Origin: Bradyrhizobium sp. 21
GTDB lineage: Bacteria > Pseudomonadota > Alphaproteobacteria > Rhizobiales > Xanthobacteraceae
DNA length: 64,000 nucleotides
Assembly: GCF_023073335.1 (NCBI RefSeq)
Contig: NZ_JADPJG010000028.1
Location: forward strand, 62,001 to 126,000
Direction: 5' to 3'
This document shows positions 49,427-57,975 of this stretch, one piece after another. The notes below the pieces were generated by a model. That model was not told the DNA's origin. It made no database searches and saw only the letters and a program-made list of their open reading frames with translations. The translations under genes were made by a program, and so were the position numbers. How positions within the stretch are numbered: the first letter of the stretch is position 1; each line of letters starts with the position of its first letter.

Positions 49427-50356
49427 TCAGGCGCCCATCAGGGCGCCGACATGCGCCGTAACAGATTCTTTCAATCCCTGCAGGTCGTAGCCGCCTTCGA
49501 GCACAGAAACAACGCGCCCCCCCGCGGACTTGTCGGCGAGGTCCATGAGCTTGCGCGTCACCCAGGCATAATCCTCGGCGCGCAAATTCAGCGACGCCAG
49601 CGGATCGCGATAGTGCGCATCGAAGCCTGCAGAGATGACGAGCAGCTCCGGGCTGAATTTTTCGAGCTGCGGCAGGATCAAATTCTCGAACGCGATGCGG
49701 AATTCCGGGCCGCCGTCCTCGGAAGCGAGCGGCGCGTTGACGATGGTGTCGTGGTCGCCGCGCTCGCTCTTGGCGCCGGTGCCCGGAAACAGCGGCATCT
49801 GGTGCGTCGAGCAGTACATCACGGTCGGGTCGGACCAGAAGATGTCCTGCGTGCCATTGCCGTGATGCACGTCGAAATCGACGATGGCCGCGCGCGTGAT
49901 GCCGTATTTGCGCTGCGCGTGACGTGCTGCGATTGCGACGTTGTCGAAGAAGCAGAAGCCCATCGGCTTGCCGATCTCGGCGTGATGGCCGGGCGGGCGC
50001 ACCGCGACGAAGGCGTTGCGATGCTCGCCATTCATCACCGCTTCGGTCGCCGCGACCGCGCCGCCGACGCCGCGCATGACCGCTTCCCATGTGCCCGGCG
50101 ACATCGAAGTGTCGCCATCGATATAGACCTGGCCGCTGGTCGGGGCGATGTGGCGCAGCTCGGTGACGTAATGCTCGTTGTGGCAGAGCGTGACCAGGTC
50201 GAGATCGCCCTCCGGCGCCTGGTCGCGCACCAGGAACTGGAAGCGTTCATGCGACAGTGCTTCCTCCACCGCGCGCAGGCGGTCGGGCCTTTCGGGATGT
50301 CCCGGCGGCGTGACGTGGTCGAGGCAGGCCTTGTGGGAGAGGAGAAGCGTACTCAT
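49427..50356 (-). CDS. Histone deacetylase / acetoin utilisation family deacetylase
   Basis: A 309-residue Zn hydrolase. RPPGHHAEIGKPMGFCFFDN (active-site His-His), IVDFDVHHGNGTQDIFWSDP (Zn Asp and His) and LVISAGFDAHYRDPLASLNL (second Zn Asp) and LEGGYDLQGL at the end. This is the class II-like bacterial group that removes acetyl groups from polyamines or proteins. Start ATG at 50356 (MSTLLLSHKA); upstream extension is basic and lacks a Shine-Dalgarno site. Placed before xseB and dxs on the same strand; a common order in rhizobia. Confidence 0.87.
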   Translation of the reverse strand: MSTLLLSHKACLDHVTPPGHPERPDRLRAVEEALSHERFQFLVRDQAPEGDLDLVTLCHNEHYVTELRHIAPTSGQVYIDGDTSMSPGTWEAVMRGVGGAVAATEAVMNGEHRNAFVAVRPPGHHAEIGKPMGFCFFDNVAIAARHAQRKYGITRAAIVDFDVHHGNGTQDIFWSDPTVMYCSTHQMPLFPGTGAKSERGDHDTIVNAPLASEDGGPEFRIAFENLILPQLEKFSPELLVISAGFDAHYRDPLASLNLRAEDYAWVTRKLMDLADKSAGGRVVSVLEGGYDLQGLKESVTAHVGALMGA

Positions 50357-50489
50357 CAGGTCGGCCTCATGGGATGCGGGCTCTCGACGTCGCTTGGCGC
50401 ATCCGGCGCCAAAACGCAAATGCAGACCCAATCTAGGCGTTCCGCCGGGAATGGCAAAGGGTCGCACGGACCAGCCCGTTTGATCCGGA

Positions 50490-52148
50490 TCAATTCACGC
50501 GCAGGATGCGGCTCAGCGGCAGCGGACCGATCGGTCCGTGCGCCCTGAAGAAGGCGAACAGCGCGTCAGCGTCGTAGCCGCCATATTGCGGACCCGTGCC
50601 TTGTTTGGCGACTGTAAAGCCGTCGCCCCCGACTGCGAGATAATCGTTGAGGGTGACGCGATAGCTGCTTCCCGCTTCGATCGGCCTGCCGTCGAGCGTC
50701 ATCTTGTCGGCGGCGACGCGCTCGCCGAATGGCTTCGCCGCATCCCAGGCATAGCTGAACCCGTTCGAGACCTGGAGGATACGCGGCCGCTTCGGATCCA
50801 GCCATTGCTGCTCCAGCATGTCCTTGAGCTGGCTGCCCGTGAGCGTCATGGTGACGAGGCGGTTGCGGAACGGCTGGCTCGCGAAAACATCGCCGAAGGA
50901 TATCGCGCCGTTCTCCTTTGGAACGATGTCGGTGCGAATGCCGCCGGGATTGGTGAGGGCGATGACAGCGCTGCCGTCCTTGGCGTCCCTGGTCGCGGCA
51001 AGCTGCGCGTCCGCGATGACGTCGCCGAGCGCGCTTTCGCCGGCCTCGTTCGGCACGCGTGACAGCGTCTGCGTCACCGATCCGGCCGGGCGATTGGCTA
51101 TCGGCGCCGACAGCTTGTCGTAGGCGTCGATCAGCGCGGTCTGCTCGGGATCCTTCGCCAGCGAGGCATTGGCGACGAGGACGTTCTCGCCCCTGGCGCT
51201 GATGATGTCGCGCGTAACTGGGTCGAGCTTGAGGTCGATCGCAGTGACCAGTGTGCCGTATTTGTCGCCGCTGGTGACGAGGCGCCCGTCGATGTCGCAG
51301 ACATAGGCCCGGTGGGTGTGGCCGCTGACCACGACGTCGACGGCGCGATCGAATTTTTTGACGATATCGACGATCGGTCCCGTAATGGCGGGGCATTCAT
51401 TGTAGTCGCCTGAGGGCTCGCCGCCCTGGTGGATCAGCACCACGATCGCCTCGACCCCGCGCGCCTTCAACTGCGCGACTTGCGCGTTCACCGTTTCGGC
51501 TTCGTCGCGGAATTCGAGGCCGGTGATGCCTGACGGCGAGACGATGCCCGCGGTCTCCTTCAAGGTCAGTCCGATGAAGGCGACGGGGATACCCTCGAAC
51601 TCCCTGATCTCGTAAGGCGGCAGCACGCTCTTGCCGGTCGTGGTCTCGATGGCAGAGGCCGCGAGATAGTGGAATTTGGCACCCAGGAAGGGATGCGGCC
51701 CCTGGCAGCCGTCGACCGGATGACAGCCGCCATTCTGTATCCTGAGCAGCTCGGTCTTGCCCTCGTCGAATTCGTGATTGCCGACCGAGCTGATCGCGAG
51801 CCCCATCATGGAGAGCGCCTCGATCGAAGGCTCGTCGTGGAACATCGCCGACAAAAATGGGCTCGCGCCGATCAAATCGCCGGCAGCGACGAGGATCGTG
51901 TTCTTGTGTCCCTCGCGCAGCTGCTTCACCAGCGTCGCCATGTATTCGGCACCGCCGGCCGCCACCATGACCTTCCTGGCCTTGTCCTCGGGATCGTTGA
52001 TGCGGATGCCGCCCGGCGGCGGCCGCAGATTGCCGTGAAAATCGTTGATGGCGAGGATGCGCAGCTCGACCGGCGCCGCGGTCTGGGCCGAGGCGGGGAG
52101 GGGGGTGAGCGCGAGTGTGAGGGCGGTCAAACGGAGAAGATGTCGCAT
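50490..52148 (-). CDS. 5'-nucleotidase/2',3'-cyclic phosphodiesterase family protein
   Basis: A 552-residue periplasmic enzyme. Signal peptide MRHLLRLTALTLALTPLPASA, then the metallophosphatase domain with ILAINDFHGNL, AAGDLIGASPF, VGNHEFDEGK and VSGHTHRAYVCD, and the C-terminal nucleotidase domain with NPGGIRTDIV and YAWDAAKPFG. It hydrolyses nucleotides outside the inner membrane for nucleoside or phosphate uptake; UshA/CpdB/YfbR group members differ in substrate. The ATG at 52148 starts the signal peptide. Confidence 0.9.
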   Translation of the reverse strand: MRHLLRLTALTLALTPLPASAQTAAPVELRILAINDFHGNLRPPPGGIRINDPEDKARKVMVAAGGAEYMATLVKQLREGHKNTILVAAGDLIGASPFLSAMFHDEPSIEALSMMGLAISSVGNHEFDEGKTELLRIQNGGCHPVDGCQGPHPFLGAKFHYLAASAIETTTGKSVLPPYEIREFEGIPVAFIGLTLKETAGIVSPSGITGLEFRDEAETVNAQVAQLKARGVEAIVVLIHQGGEPSGDYNECPAITGPIVDIVKKFDRAVDVVVSGHTHRAYVCDIDGRLVTSGDKYGTLVTAIDLKLDPVTRDIISARGENVLVANASLAKDPEQTALIDAYDKLSAPIANRPAGSVTQTLSRVPNEAGESALGDVIADAQLAATRDAKDGSAVIALTNPGGIRTDIVPKENGAISFGDVFASQPFRNRLVTMTLTGSQLKDMLEQQWLDPKRPRILQVSNGFSYAWDAAKPFGERVAADKMTLDGRPIEAGSSYRVTLNDYLAVGGDGFTVAKQGTGPQYGGYDADALFAFFRAHGPIGPLPLSRILRVN

Positions 52149-52233
52149 GGAACCAGATTAGTCGTTCCGCGCGAAGATTTCACGAAGCTTTCGTCCCACT
52201 CCCACAAGCGCAAAGGGAGGATAAAAGCTGCCC

Positions 52234-52989
52234 TTATCGCTTCTTCCGGTTCGCGAACGCATTGAACGCCGCAATCGCCTCGTCCGATTTCAGCCGCTCG
52301 GCGAACAGGTGGGCCTCCTGGTCGATGCGGCGGGTGAGCTCCTCGGGCGCGGTGCGCAGCAGTCTGCGCGAGGTCGCGACCGCTTCGGCGGGAAGCCGGC
52401 AGATCTCGCGCGCCACCTTGCGCGCCTCGACCTCGGTGTGTCCCGGCGAGACCACGGTGTTGACGAAGCCGGCGGCATGCGCCTCCGCTGCCGTAAAAGC
52501 CCGCCCCATCACCAGCATCGCGAAGGCGCGCTGGTAGCCCATCGTGTTCGGCATCAGGAGGCTGGCCGCGCCGACCGGCACGAGCCCGAGATGGATGTAG
52601 GGCGCGGAGAAGGTCGCAGCGGTCGACGCCAGCACATAGTCGCAGTGGAACAGCATCACGGTGCCCATGCCGATCGAGGCGCCGTCGACGGCGGCGATGA
52701 TCGGCTTGACGTTGAGCGCCAGCGAATAGAGAAATTTTGCACCGTCCGACAGTGTCTCGGAATTCGACTCGGCCTGCATGAAATCGTCGATGTCGTCGCC
52801 GGCGGTGAACACGCCGGAGCCGCCGGTGATGATCATGCAGCGGATGTCGGGATTGTTTTGGGCGGTGTCGATCGCTCGGCTCATCTCGCGATACATGTCC
52901 TGCGTGATCGCGTTCTTCTTGCTCGGCCGGCGCAGGGTGATCACGCGCGTCCCGCGTTCTTCGGTGACGACGATATTGCCATTCGGCAT
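52234..52989 (-). CDS. Enoyl-CoA hydratase/isomerase family protein
   Basis: A 251-residue crotonase-fold protein. MIITGGSGVFTAGDDIDDFM forms the first oxyanion-hole loop, and PIIAAVDGASIGMGTVMLFH the second. In hydratases two Glu act at the active site; here the positions read G-T (near 109) and G-A, so they are not both clearly acidic. This may be a hydratase, isomerase or a degraded-type member. It is upstream of the 5'-nucleotidase on the same strand and may be co-transcribed. Confidence 0.82.
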   Translation of the reverse strand: MPNGNIVVTEERGTRVITLRRPSKKNAITQDMYREMSRAIDTAQNNPDIRCMIITGGSGVFTAGDDIDDFMQAESNSETLSDGAKFLYSLALNVKPIIAAVDGASIGMGTVMLFHCDYVLASTAATFSAPYIHLGLVPVGAASLLMPNTMGYQRAFAMLVMGRAFTAAEAHAAGFVNTVVSPGHTEVEARKVAREICRLPAEAVATSRRLLRTAPEELTRRIDQEAHLFAERLKSDEAIAAFNAFANRKKR

Positions 52990-53279
52990 GAGAGCTCCCT
53001 GCGATCGCTGCGACGCTTGCCTTTGCCGAGTCTCGCGAGCATCAGCCTACATCATCTTGCAGGCCTGCCAATGCGCTCGCTCGGCCTTTTCGAGGCCGGC
53101 CGGGCGCCGCGGCTCTTCTTCCATCCGAAGACCGCATCGCGCCGGATCATGCCGGTTGTATCGCTTCGCATATGCAGTTGCGCATTGCAACAAATGGCTA
53201 CAATGTTTTGTTTGAAAAACCGAGGGTTGTGGTGCACGATTGCCTCTTGCGACGGTTCCTTTGACGGATTGCTCGATTG

Positions 53280-54518
53280 ATGATTGCCGCAACGGGTGTC
53301 GACGAATCCTCGCTGCACTACCGCGGCTGGCGCGTCGTGCTGGCCTGCTTCCTGATGGCCTTCTTCATGTTCGGCTTCGGCCTGTACGGCCAGGGCGTCT
53401 ATCTCGCCGAGCTCCAGCGCGCCCATGGCTGGCCGGGCACGCTGGTCTCCGCGGCCAGCACCTTCTCCTTTCTCCTGACCTCCGTCCTCGTCATCTTCAC
53501 CGACGATCTGCTCGCCCGCATCGGGCTGCGGACGCTGATCCTGTGCGGCCTGTCGGCGCTCGGCGCTTCGACGGTGCTGCTGGCGCTGCTGCACACGCCC
53601 TGGCAACTCTATCTCGCCTATGCGCTGATGTCGGTTGGCTGGACTGGCATGGGCACCGTGGTGATCGCGACCGTGCTGAACTCCTGGTTCGAGCGCCGCC
53701 GCGGGCTCGCGCTCAGCCTCGCCTACAACGGCGCGACCTGCGGCGGCATCGTGCTCGTTCCGCTGCTGCTGTCGCTGACCGGCAGCATCGGCTTTCGTTC
53801 CGCCATGCTGGCGGCCACGATCGCGATGGTGGTGCTGGTGCTGCCGGTGGTCGTGATCTTCATCGGCTGGCCCGCCGGGATGTCGCTGGCATCGGGCGGA
53901 TCCGCGTCCGGTGCCGGCACGGCCGCGCCGGCGCAGTCCCGCAGGGTGCTGCTCGCCAACGCGGCGTTCTGGACCATGGTGCTGCCGATCGCGATCGCGC
54001 TGTTGGCGCAGATGGGTTTCATCATCCACCAGGTGACGTTCCTCGAGCCGATGATCGGCCGCTACGCCGCCGGCCTTGCCGTCACCGTCATGGCGGCGAT
54101 GGCGGTGGTCGGGCGCCTGTCGCTCGGCCTGTTCGTCGATCGGCTCGATCCGCGGCTCGCCTGCGCGGCGTCGATGACGAGCCAGGCGGCGGCGCTCTTC
54201 GTGCTTGTGCAGAGCACGAACCCGACCGTGCTGCTCGTGTGCTGCGCCGTCTACGGTTTCTCGATCGGCAACATGATCACGTTCCCGCCCCTGATCATCC
54301 AGCGTGAGATCGGCGCCGGCGCCTTCGCCGCCGCGATGGGACTGGGCACGTCGATCAGCGGCATCGTCAGCGCCTTCGGCCCCGGCATTGTCGGTCTCGT
54401 GCGCAGCGTCACCGGCGATTACACGACGGCGTTCGCGATGTGCGTGGTGCTCGATCTGGTGGCGGCGGCGGTCGTGCTGTGGCGGCCGGGGCGGCGTGCG
54501 AAGCTCGCCGCTTCGTAG
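53280..54518 (+). CDS. MFS transporter, monocarboxylate-type
   Basis: A 412-residue carrier with 12 membrane segments: LACFLMAFFMFGFGLYGQGV at TM1, the MCT-like GxGxxG-run in TM4 VGWTGMGTVVIATVLNSWFE and RRRGLALSLAYNGATCGGIV, and LSLGLFVDRLDPRLACAASM in the second half. This pattern resembles the oxalate:formate antiporter/monocarboxylate group. The ATG at 53280 is chosen; a TTG one codon earlier would add one residue. The ribosome-binding site is poor. Substrate unknown. Confidence 0.8.
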   Translation: MIAATGVDESSLHYRGWRVVLACFLMAFFMFGFGLYGQGVYLAELQRAHGWPGTLVSAASTFSFLLTSVLVIFTDDLLARIGLRTLILCGLSALGASTVLLALLHTPWQLYLAYALMSVGWTGMGTVVIATVLNSWFERRRGLALSLAYNGATCGGIVLVPLLLSLTGSIGFRSAMLAATIAMVVLVLPVVVIFIGWPAGMSLASGGSASGAGTAAPAQSRRVLLANAAFWTMVLPIAIALLAQMGFIIHQVTFLEPMIGRYAAGLAVTVMAAMAVVGRLSLGLFVDRLDPRLACAASMTSQAAALFVLVQSTNPTVLLVCCAVYGFSIGNMITFPPLIIQREIGAGAFAAAMGLGTSISGIVSAFGPGIVGLVRSVTGDYTTAFAMCVVLDLVAAAVVLWRPGRRAKLAAS

Positions 54519-54554
54519 CCGGGTTGAACGGCACTCCGGGACACTGCCCTCCGC

Positions 54555-56333
54555 CTACCCCAACAACACCGCATCCGCCGCCGCAACCGACTCCGCGCTC
54601 TCCGTCACCGTGCGCTCGAGCGCGCCCGCCTGCACGGTGATGTTCTCGGCGAAGAAGCGCGCCAGCGAGACGTAGCGCGCGGCGTCCGTGTTGCCATCGG
54701 ATTTCGCGGCAAGCGCTTCGGACGCCAGCATGCAGCCGCCGAGCGTGGCCCCGAATTGCTGCAGATACGGCGTCGCGCCGGCGAGCGCCTCGTTCGGCGC
54801 GGACGCAACGCGCTCCAAAAGCCATCTGCTGGTGCGCGTCAGGGCCTCCAATGCCTCGCGCAATTTTACGCCCGTGGTGCCGAAGGCGGGATCGTTGGAG
54901 GCTTCGACCTGCTTCACGGTTGCCGAGAGCTCGTCGAGCAGCGCCCACACCGACGCGCCGCCATTGGCGGCGAGCTTTCGCGTCACGAGGTCGATGGCCT
55001 GGATGCCGTTGGTGCCCTCGTAGATCGCGGTGATCCGCGCATCGCGATAGTGCTGCGCCGCGCCGGTCTCCTCGATGAAGCCCATGCCGCCGTGCACCTG
55101 CACGCCGAGATAGGCGACCTCGTTGCCGATGTCGGTCGAATAGCCCTTGGCCATCGGCGTCAGCAGCGCCGCGCGCGCGGCGGCGTCAGCGCGCACCTTC
55201 GGATCCTTGGCGCGCGTGGAGACGTCGATTGCGACGGCGGTCGCATAGCAGATGGTCCGCGCCGCCGCGGTCTGCGCCCGCATCCGCATCAGCATGCGCT
55301 TGACGTCGGGATGCACGAAGATCGCGTCCGAGCCGTCGCCCTTCTTGCCGACCGCGCGGCCCTGCTTGCGCTCTTGTGCATAAGACAACGCCTGCTGATA
55401 GGCGCGGTCGGCAACGCCGACGCCTTCGAGGCCGACGCCGAGACGGGCCTGGTTCATCATCGTGAACATGCAGCGCATGCCCTGGTTCTCTTCGCCGACC
55501 AGGAAGCCGATCGCGCCGCCATGATCGCCCATGGTCATGGTGCAGGTGGGGGAGGCATGCATGCCGAGCTTGTGCTCGACGCCCGAGGCAAAAATATCGT
55601 TGCGCGCGCCGAGCGAGCCGTCGTCGTTGACCATGAATTTCGGCACCAGGAACAGCGAGATCCCCTTGGTGCCGGCGGGGGCGTCCGGCAGGCGCGCCAG
55701 CACGAAATGCACGATGTTGTCGGTCATGTCGTGCTCGCCATAGGTGATGAAGATCTTCGTCCCCTTGATGCGATAGGTGCCGTCGGCCTGCTTTTCCGCG
55801 CGGGTGCGCAGCGCGCCGACATCGGAGCCGGCCTGCGGCTCGGTCAGCTGCATCGTGCCGGTCCATTCGCCGGAGACGAGCTTGTCGAGATAGATTTTTT
55901 TCAGCTCGTCGCTGCCATGCGCGTCCAGCGCCTCCATCGCCGACGCCGTCAGCAGCGGGCAAAGGCCGAAGGCGAGGTTCGAGGCGCTCCAGATCTCGGT
56001 GCAGGCCGCGTTGATCGCGACCGGCAGGCCCTGGCCGCCAAAATCCTCGGGCCCGGAGACTGCGTTCCAGCCGCCCTCGGTCCAGCGCTTGTAGGCATCC
56101 GGCCAGCCCGGCGCCGTCGTGACCTTGCCGTCGGTAAGCTTGATGCCGTGCTCGTCGCCGACCTTGTTGAGCGGCGCCAGCACGTCGGTTGCGAACTTGC
56201 CGGCCTCTTCCAGCACCGCGGCGACGATGTCGGCATCGAAATCGCCGTAATGACCGGCCTCCACGGCGGCCTTCAGGCCCGCGCCGTGGTTGAGCGACAG
56301 CAGCATGTCAGAGATCGGCGCGCGGTAGGTCAT
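54555..56333 (-). CDS. Acyl-CoA dehydrogenase, DmdC-like long form
   Basis: A 592-residue FAD enzyme, longer than the usual 380-400. It has an N-terminal extension (MTYRAPISDMLLSLNHGAGL to TDVLAPLNKVGDEHG), the ACAD core TMQLTEPQAGSDVGALRTRA, TYGEHDMTDNIVHFVLARLP, GFIEETGAAQHYRDARITAIYEGTNGIQAI (catalytic Glu region), and an extra C-terminal helical domain of about 130 residues (GASVWALLDELSATVKQVEA). This layout is that of 3-methylthiopropionyl-CoA dehydrogenase DmdC and relatives. The actual thioester is unproven. Confidence 0.85.
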   Translation of the reverse strand: MTYRAPISDMLLSLNHGAGLKAAVEAGHYGDFDADIVAAVLEEAGKFATDVLAPLNKVGDEHGIKLTDGKVTTAPGWPDAYKRWTEGGWNAVSGPEDFGGQGLPVAINAACTEIWSASNLAFGLCPLLTASAMEALDAHGSDELKKIYLDKLVSGEWTGTMQLTEPQAGSDVGALRTRAEKQADGTYRIKGTKIFITYGEHDMTDNIVHFVLARLPDAPAGTKGISLFLVPKFMVNDDGSLGARNDIFASGVEHKLGMHASPTCTMTMGDHGGAIGFLVGEENQGMRCMFTMMNQARLGVGLEGVGVADRAYQQALSYAQERKQGRAVGKKGDGSDAIFVHPDVKRMLMRMRAQTAAARTICYATAVAIDVSTRAKDPKVRADAAARAALLTPMAKGYSTDIGNEVAYLGVQVHGGMGFIEETGAAQHYRDARITAIYEGTNGIQAIDLVTRKLAANGGASVWALLDELSATVKQVEASNDPAFGTTGVKLREALEALTRTSRWLLERVASAPNEALAGATPYLQQFGATLGGCMLASEALAAKSDGNTDAARYVSLARFFAENITVQAGALERTVTESAESVAAADAVLLG

Positions 56334-56604
56334 GGCTCACTCCCCGTGGACAGGTCTTCGCTAGACAGGTCTTGGCGCCGTATTCCCATGAAACGGGGGA
56401 GGTCTCAACTGTCCGCAGGAGGGCGGAAGAATTCCCGTCGGGAACGGGGCGGCGTCGCGGTCATATAAGGTATGGCGCGGCGCCCCCGCCGGCTGCGGTA
56501 TTTTGGCCCTCCGGGCGGTTGAAATGCCGCGTCTCTCCCTATAGACCGGCACCACTCGAGGGAATCTGCGGTAGCGCGTGCCGCCGCCGTTTCCGAGGGC
56601 CTGT

Positions 56605-56679
56605 TGGGGCGTAGCCAAGTGGTAAGGCAGCGGATTTTGATTCCGCCATTCGGAGGTTCGATCCCTCCCGCCCCAGCCA
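56605..56679 (+). tRNA. tRNA-Gln (anticodon TTG)
   Basis: A complete cloverleaf. Acceptor TGGGGCG / CGCCCCA (7 bp), D-arm AGCCAAGTGGTAAGGC, anticodon stem GCGGA / TCCGC with loop TTTTGAT giving anticodon TTG (reads CAA, and CAG by wobble), T-arm with GGTTCGATCC, discriminator G and encoded CCA at 56677-56679. The tRNA lies at the boundary between the acyl-CoA dehydrogenase gene and the sugar cluster, but no integrase or direct repeat was seen. Confidence 0.97.
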
Positions 56680-56757
56680 GATTTCCCACACAGTCTGCTG
56701 CGCAAGAATACCATGGCAGGGCACTGATCACATCGCATTCGACCGAAATGGCCGGGG

Positions 56758-57813
56758 ATGGCAGCTGGTTCAAAGAGAGCGCGTGGAGGCAGCGGCCGTG
56801 TCAAGCTCGAGGAGGTTGCCCGCAAGGCCAATGTCTCGACCGCGACCGTATCGCGCGCGTTCAACGAGCCCGGGAAGGTTTCCGAAGAGGTCAGGCAGCG
56901 GGTCAAGGACGCCGCACGCGCGCTGAACTGGATTCCGAATGCCGCCGGAAGGGCGCTGGCCTCGCGCAGGACGCATATCGCCGGCGCCATCATCCCGACG
57001 CTCGACAACGAAATCTTTGCCCATCAGATCAGCGGCATGCAGACGGTCTTCAGTGAACGGGGCTTCACGCTGTTCCTGGGCTGCTCGAACTACGATCCGG
57101 ACGAAGGGTTGAGGCAGGCCGATGCCATGCTTGCGCGCGGCGTGGAAGCGCTGGCCGTGGTCGGTGAAAATCATCCTCCCGAGCTTTTTGACGCGCTCAA
57201 CTCGCGGCGCATCCCCTACGTCGTGACATACTCCTACGACAAGCTGTCGCCGCACCCGTGTATCGGCTTCGACAATCGGGCCGCCTTCGATCGGATGACC
57301 CACCACCTGCTGTCTCTGGGCCATCGTCGGTTTGCCGCCATCTTTCAGCCCGACACCAACAACGACCGCGTGAGGGAAAGGCTTCGCGGCATCAGCGAAG
57401 CGCTCGCGGCCGCGGGACTGGAAATGGCCGCGCAGGATCTGATGATGGGTCCCTCGACGCTGGAATTCGGGGCGGCAAGTTTTGCGAGTTTGATGACGCG
57501 AGCGGTCGAGGCGCGGCCGACCGCGATCATCTGCGGCAATGACAATCTGGCGCTCGGTGCGCTGATGGCTGCGCGGGAGTCCGGCCTGGAGGCGCCCAGG
57601 GATTTTTCCATCACCGGCTTCGACGATCTTGCGATTTCATCGCGCTTTTCGCCCGGACTCACGACGATGAGGGTCGACAATCAGCAGATCGGCATCTTGG
57701 CGGCCAACGAGCTCCTCGCTGTGATCGCAGGCGAGCAAGGGCAGGCACAATCCCGGGAAATCGTACCTGTTCTGAAGATCCGCGAGAGTGCCGGTAAGGC
57801 CAGGGGCCGCTGA
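56758..57813 (+). CDS. LacI-family transcriptional regulator
   Basis: A 351-residue repressor. The N-terminal helix-turn-helix VKLEEVARKANVSTATVSRA FNEPGKV with the hinge ALNWIPNAAGRALASRR is canonical LacI, and the ligand domain continues HIAGAIIPTLDNEIFAHQIS, YDPDEGLRQADAMLARGVEA and NDNLALGALMAARESGLEAP. The effector is likely a sugar. It lies 163 bases upstream of the sugar-binding protein start, with the LacI-type palindrome (57890-57905) between them, so it most likely represses that operon. Confidence 0.9.
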   Translation: MAAGSKRARGGSGRVKLEEVARKANVSTATVSRAFNEPGKVSEEVRQRVKDAARALNWIPNAAGRALASRRTHIAGAIIPTLDNEIFAHQISGMQTVFSERGFTLFLGCSNYDPDEGLRQADAMLARGVEALAVVGENHPPELFDALNSRRIPYVVTYSYDKLSPHPCIGFDNRAAFDRMTHHLLSLGHRRFAAIFQPDTNNDRVRERLRGISEALAAAGLEMAAQDLMMGPSTLEFGAASFASLMTRAVEARPTAIICGNDNLALGALMAARESGLEAPRDFSITGFDDLAISSRFSPGLTTMRVDNQQIGILAANELLAVIAGEQGQAQSREIVPVLKIRESAGKARGR

Positions 57814-57877
57814 GCAACAAGCGGCAAGGGCAACCGCCGTCTCATCAACAAGCGCAAACGCTCCGCAGGCAGCCCGC

Positions 57878-57906
57878 TTGACAGCTGTGATGTAAGCGCT
57901 TACATG
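57878..57906 (+). promoter_or_regulatory. Promoter of the sugar operon overlaid by a perfect LacI-type operator
   Basis: TTGACA (57878-57883), a 17-base spacer and TACATG (57901-57906) form a sigma70-type promoter. A perfect 16-bp palindrome ATGTAAGCGCTTACAT (57890-57905) covers the spacer and the -10. The centre GCGC and TAAG/CTTA arms resemble LacI/GalR family operators, so a bound repressor would block RNA polymerase. Repressor identity is inferred from the adjacent lacI-type gene. Confidence 0.78.
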
Positions 57907-57975
57907 ACGCCGCATCAAAAGCCATGAAAGCAACCGGCGGGCCCCTCGCCGGGATCGGACGGAGAGGAAACGATA

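Noticed and set aside
56605..57813. tRNA-Gln next to a sugar cluster as a genomic island insertion point.
   Set aside because: No integrase, no direct repeat of the tRNA 3' end and no clear composition shift was seen.
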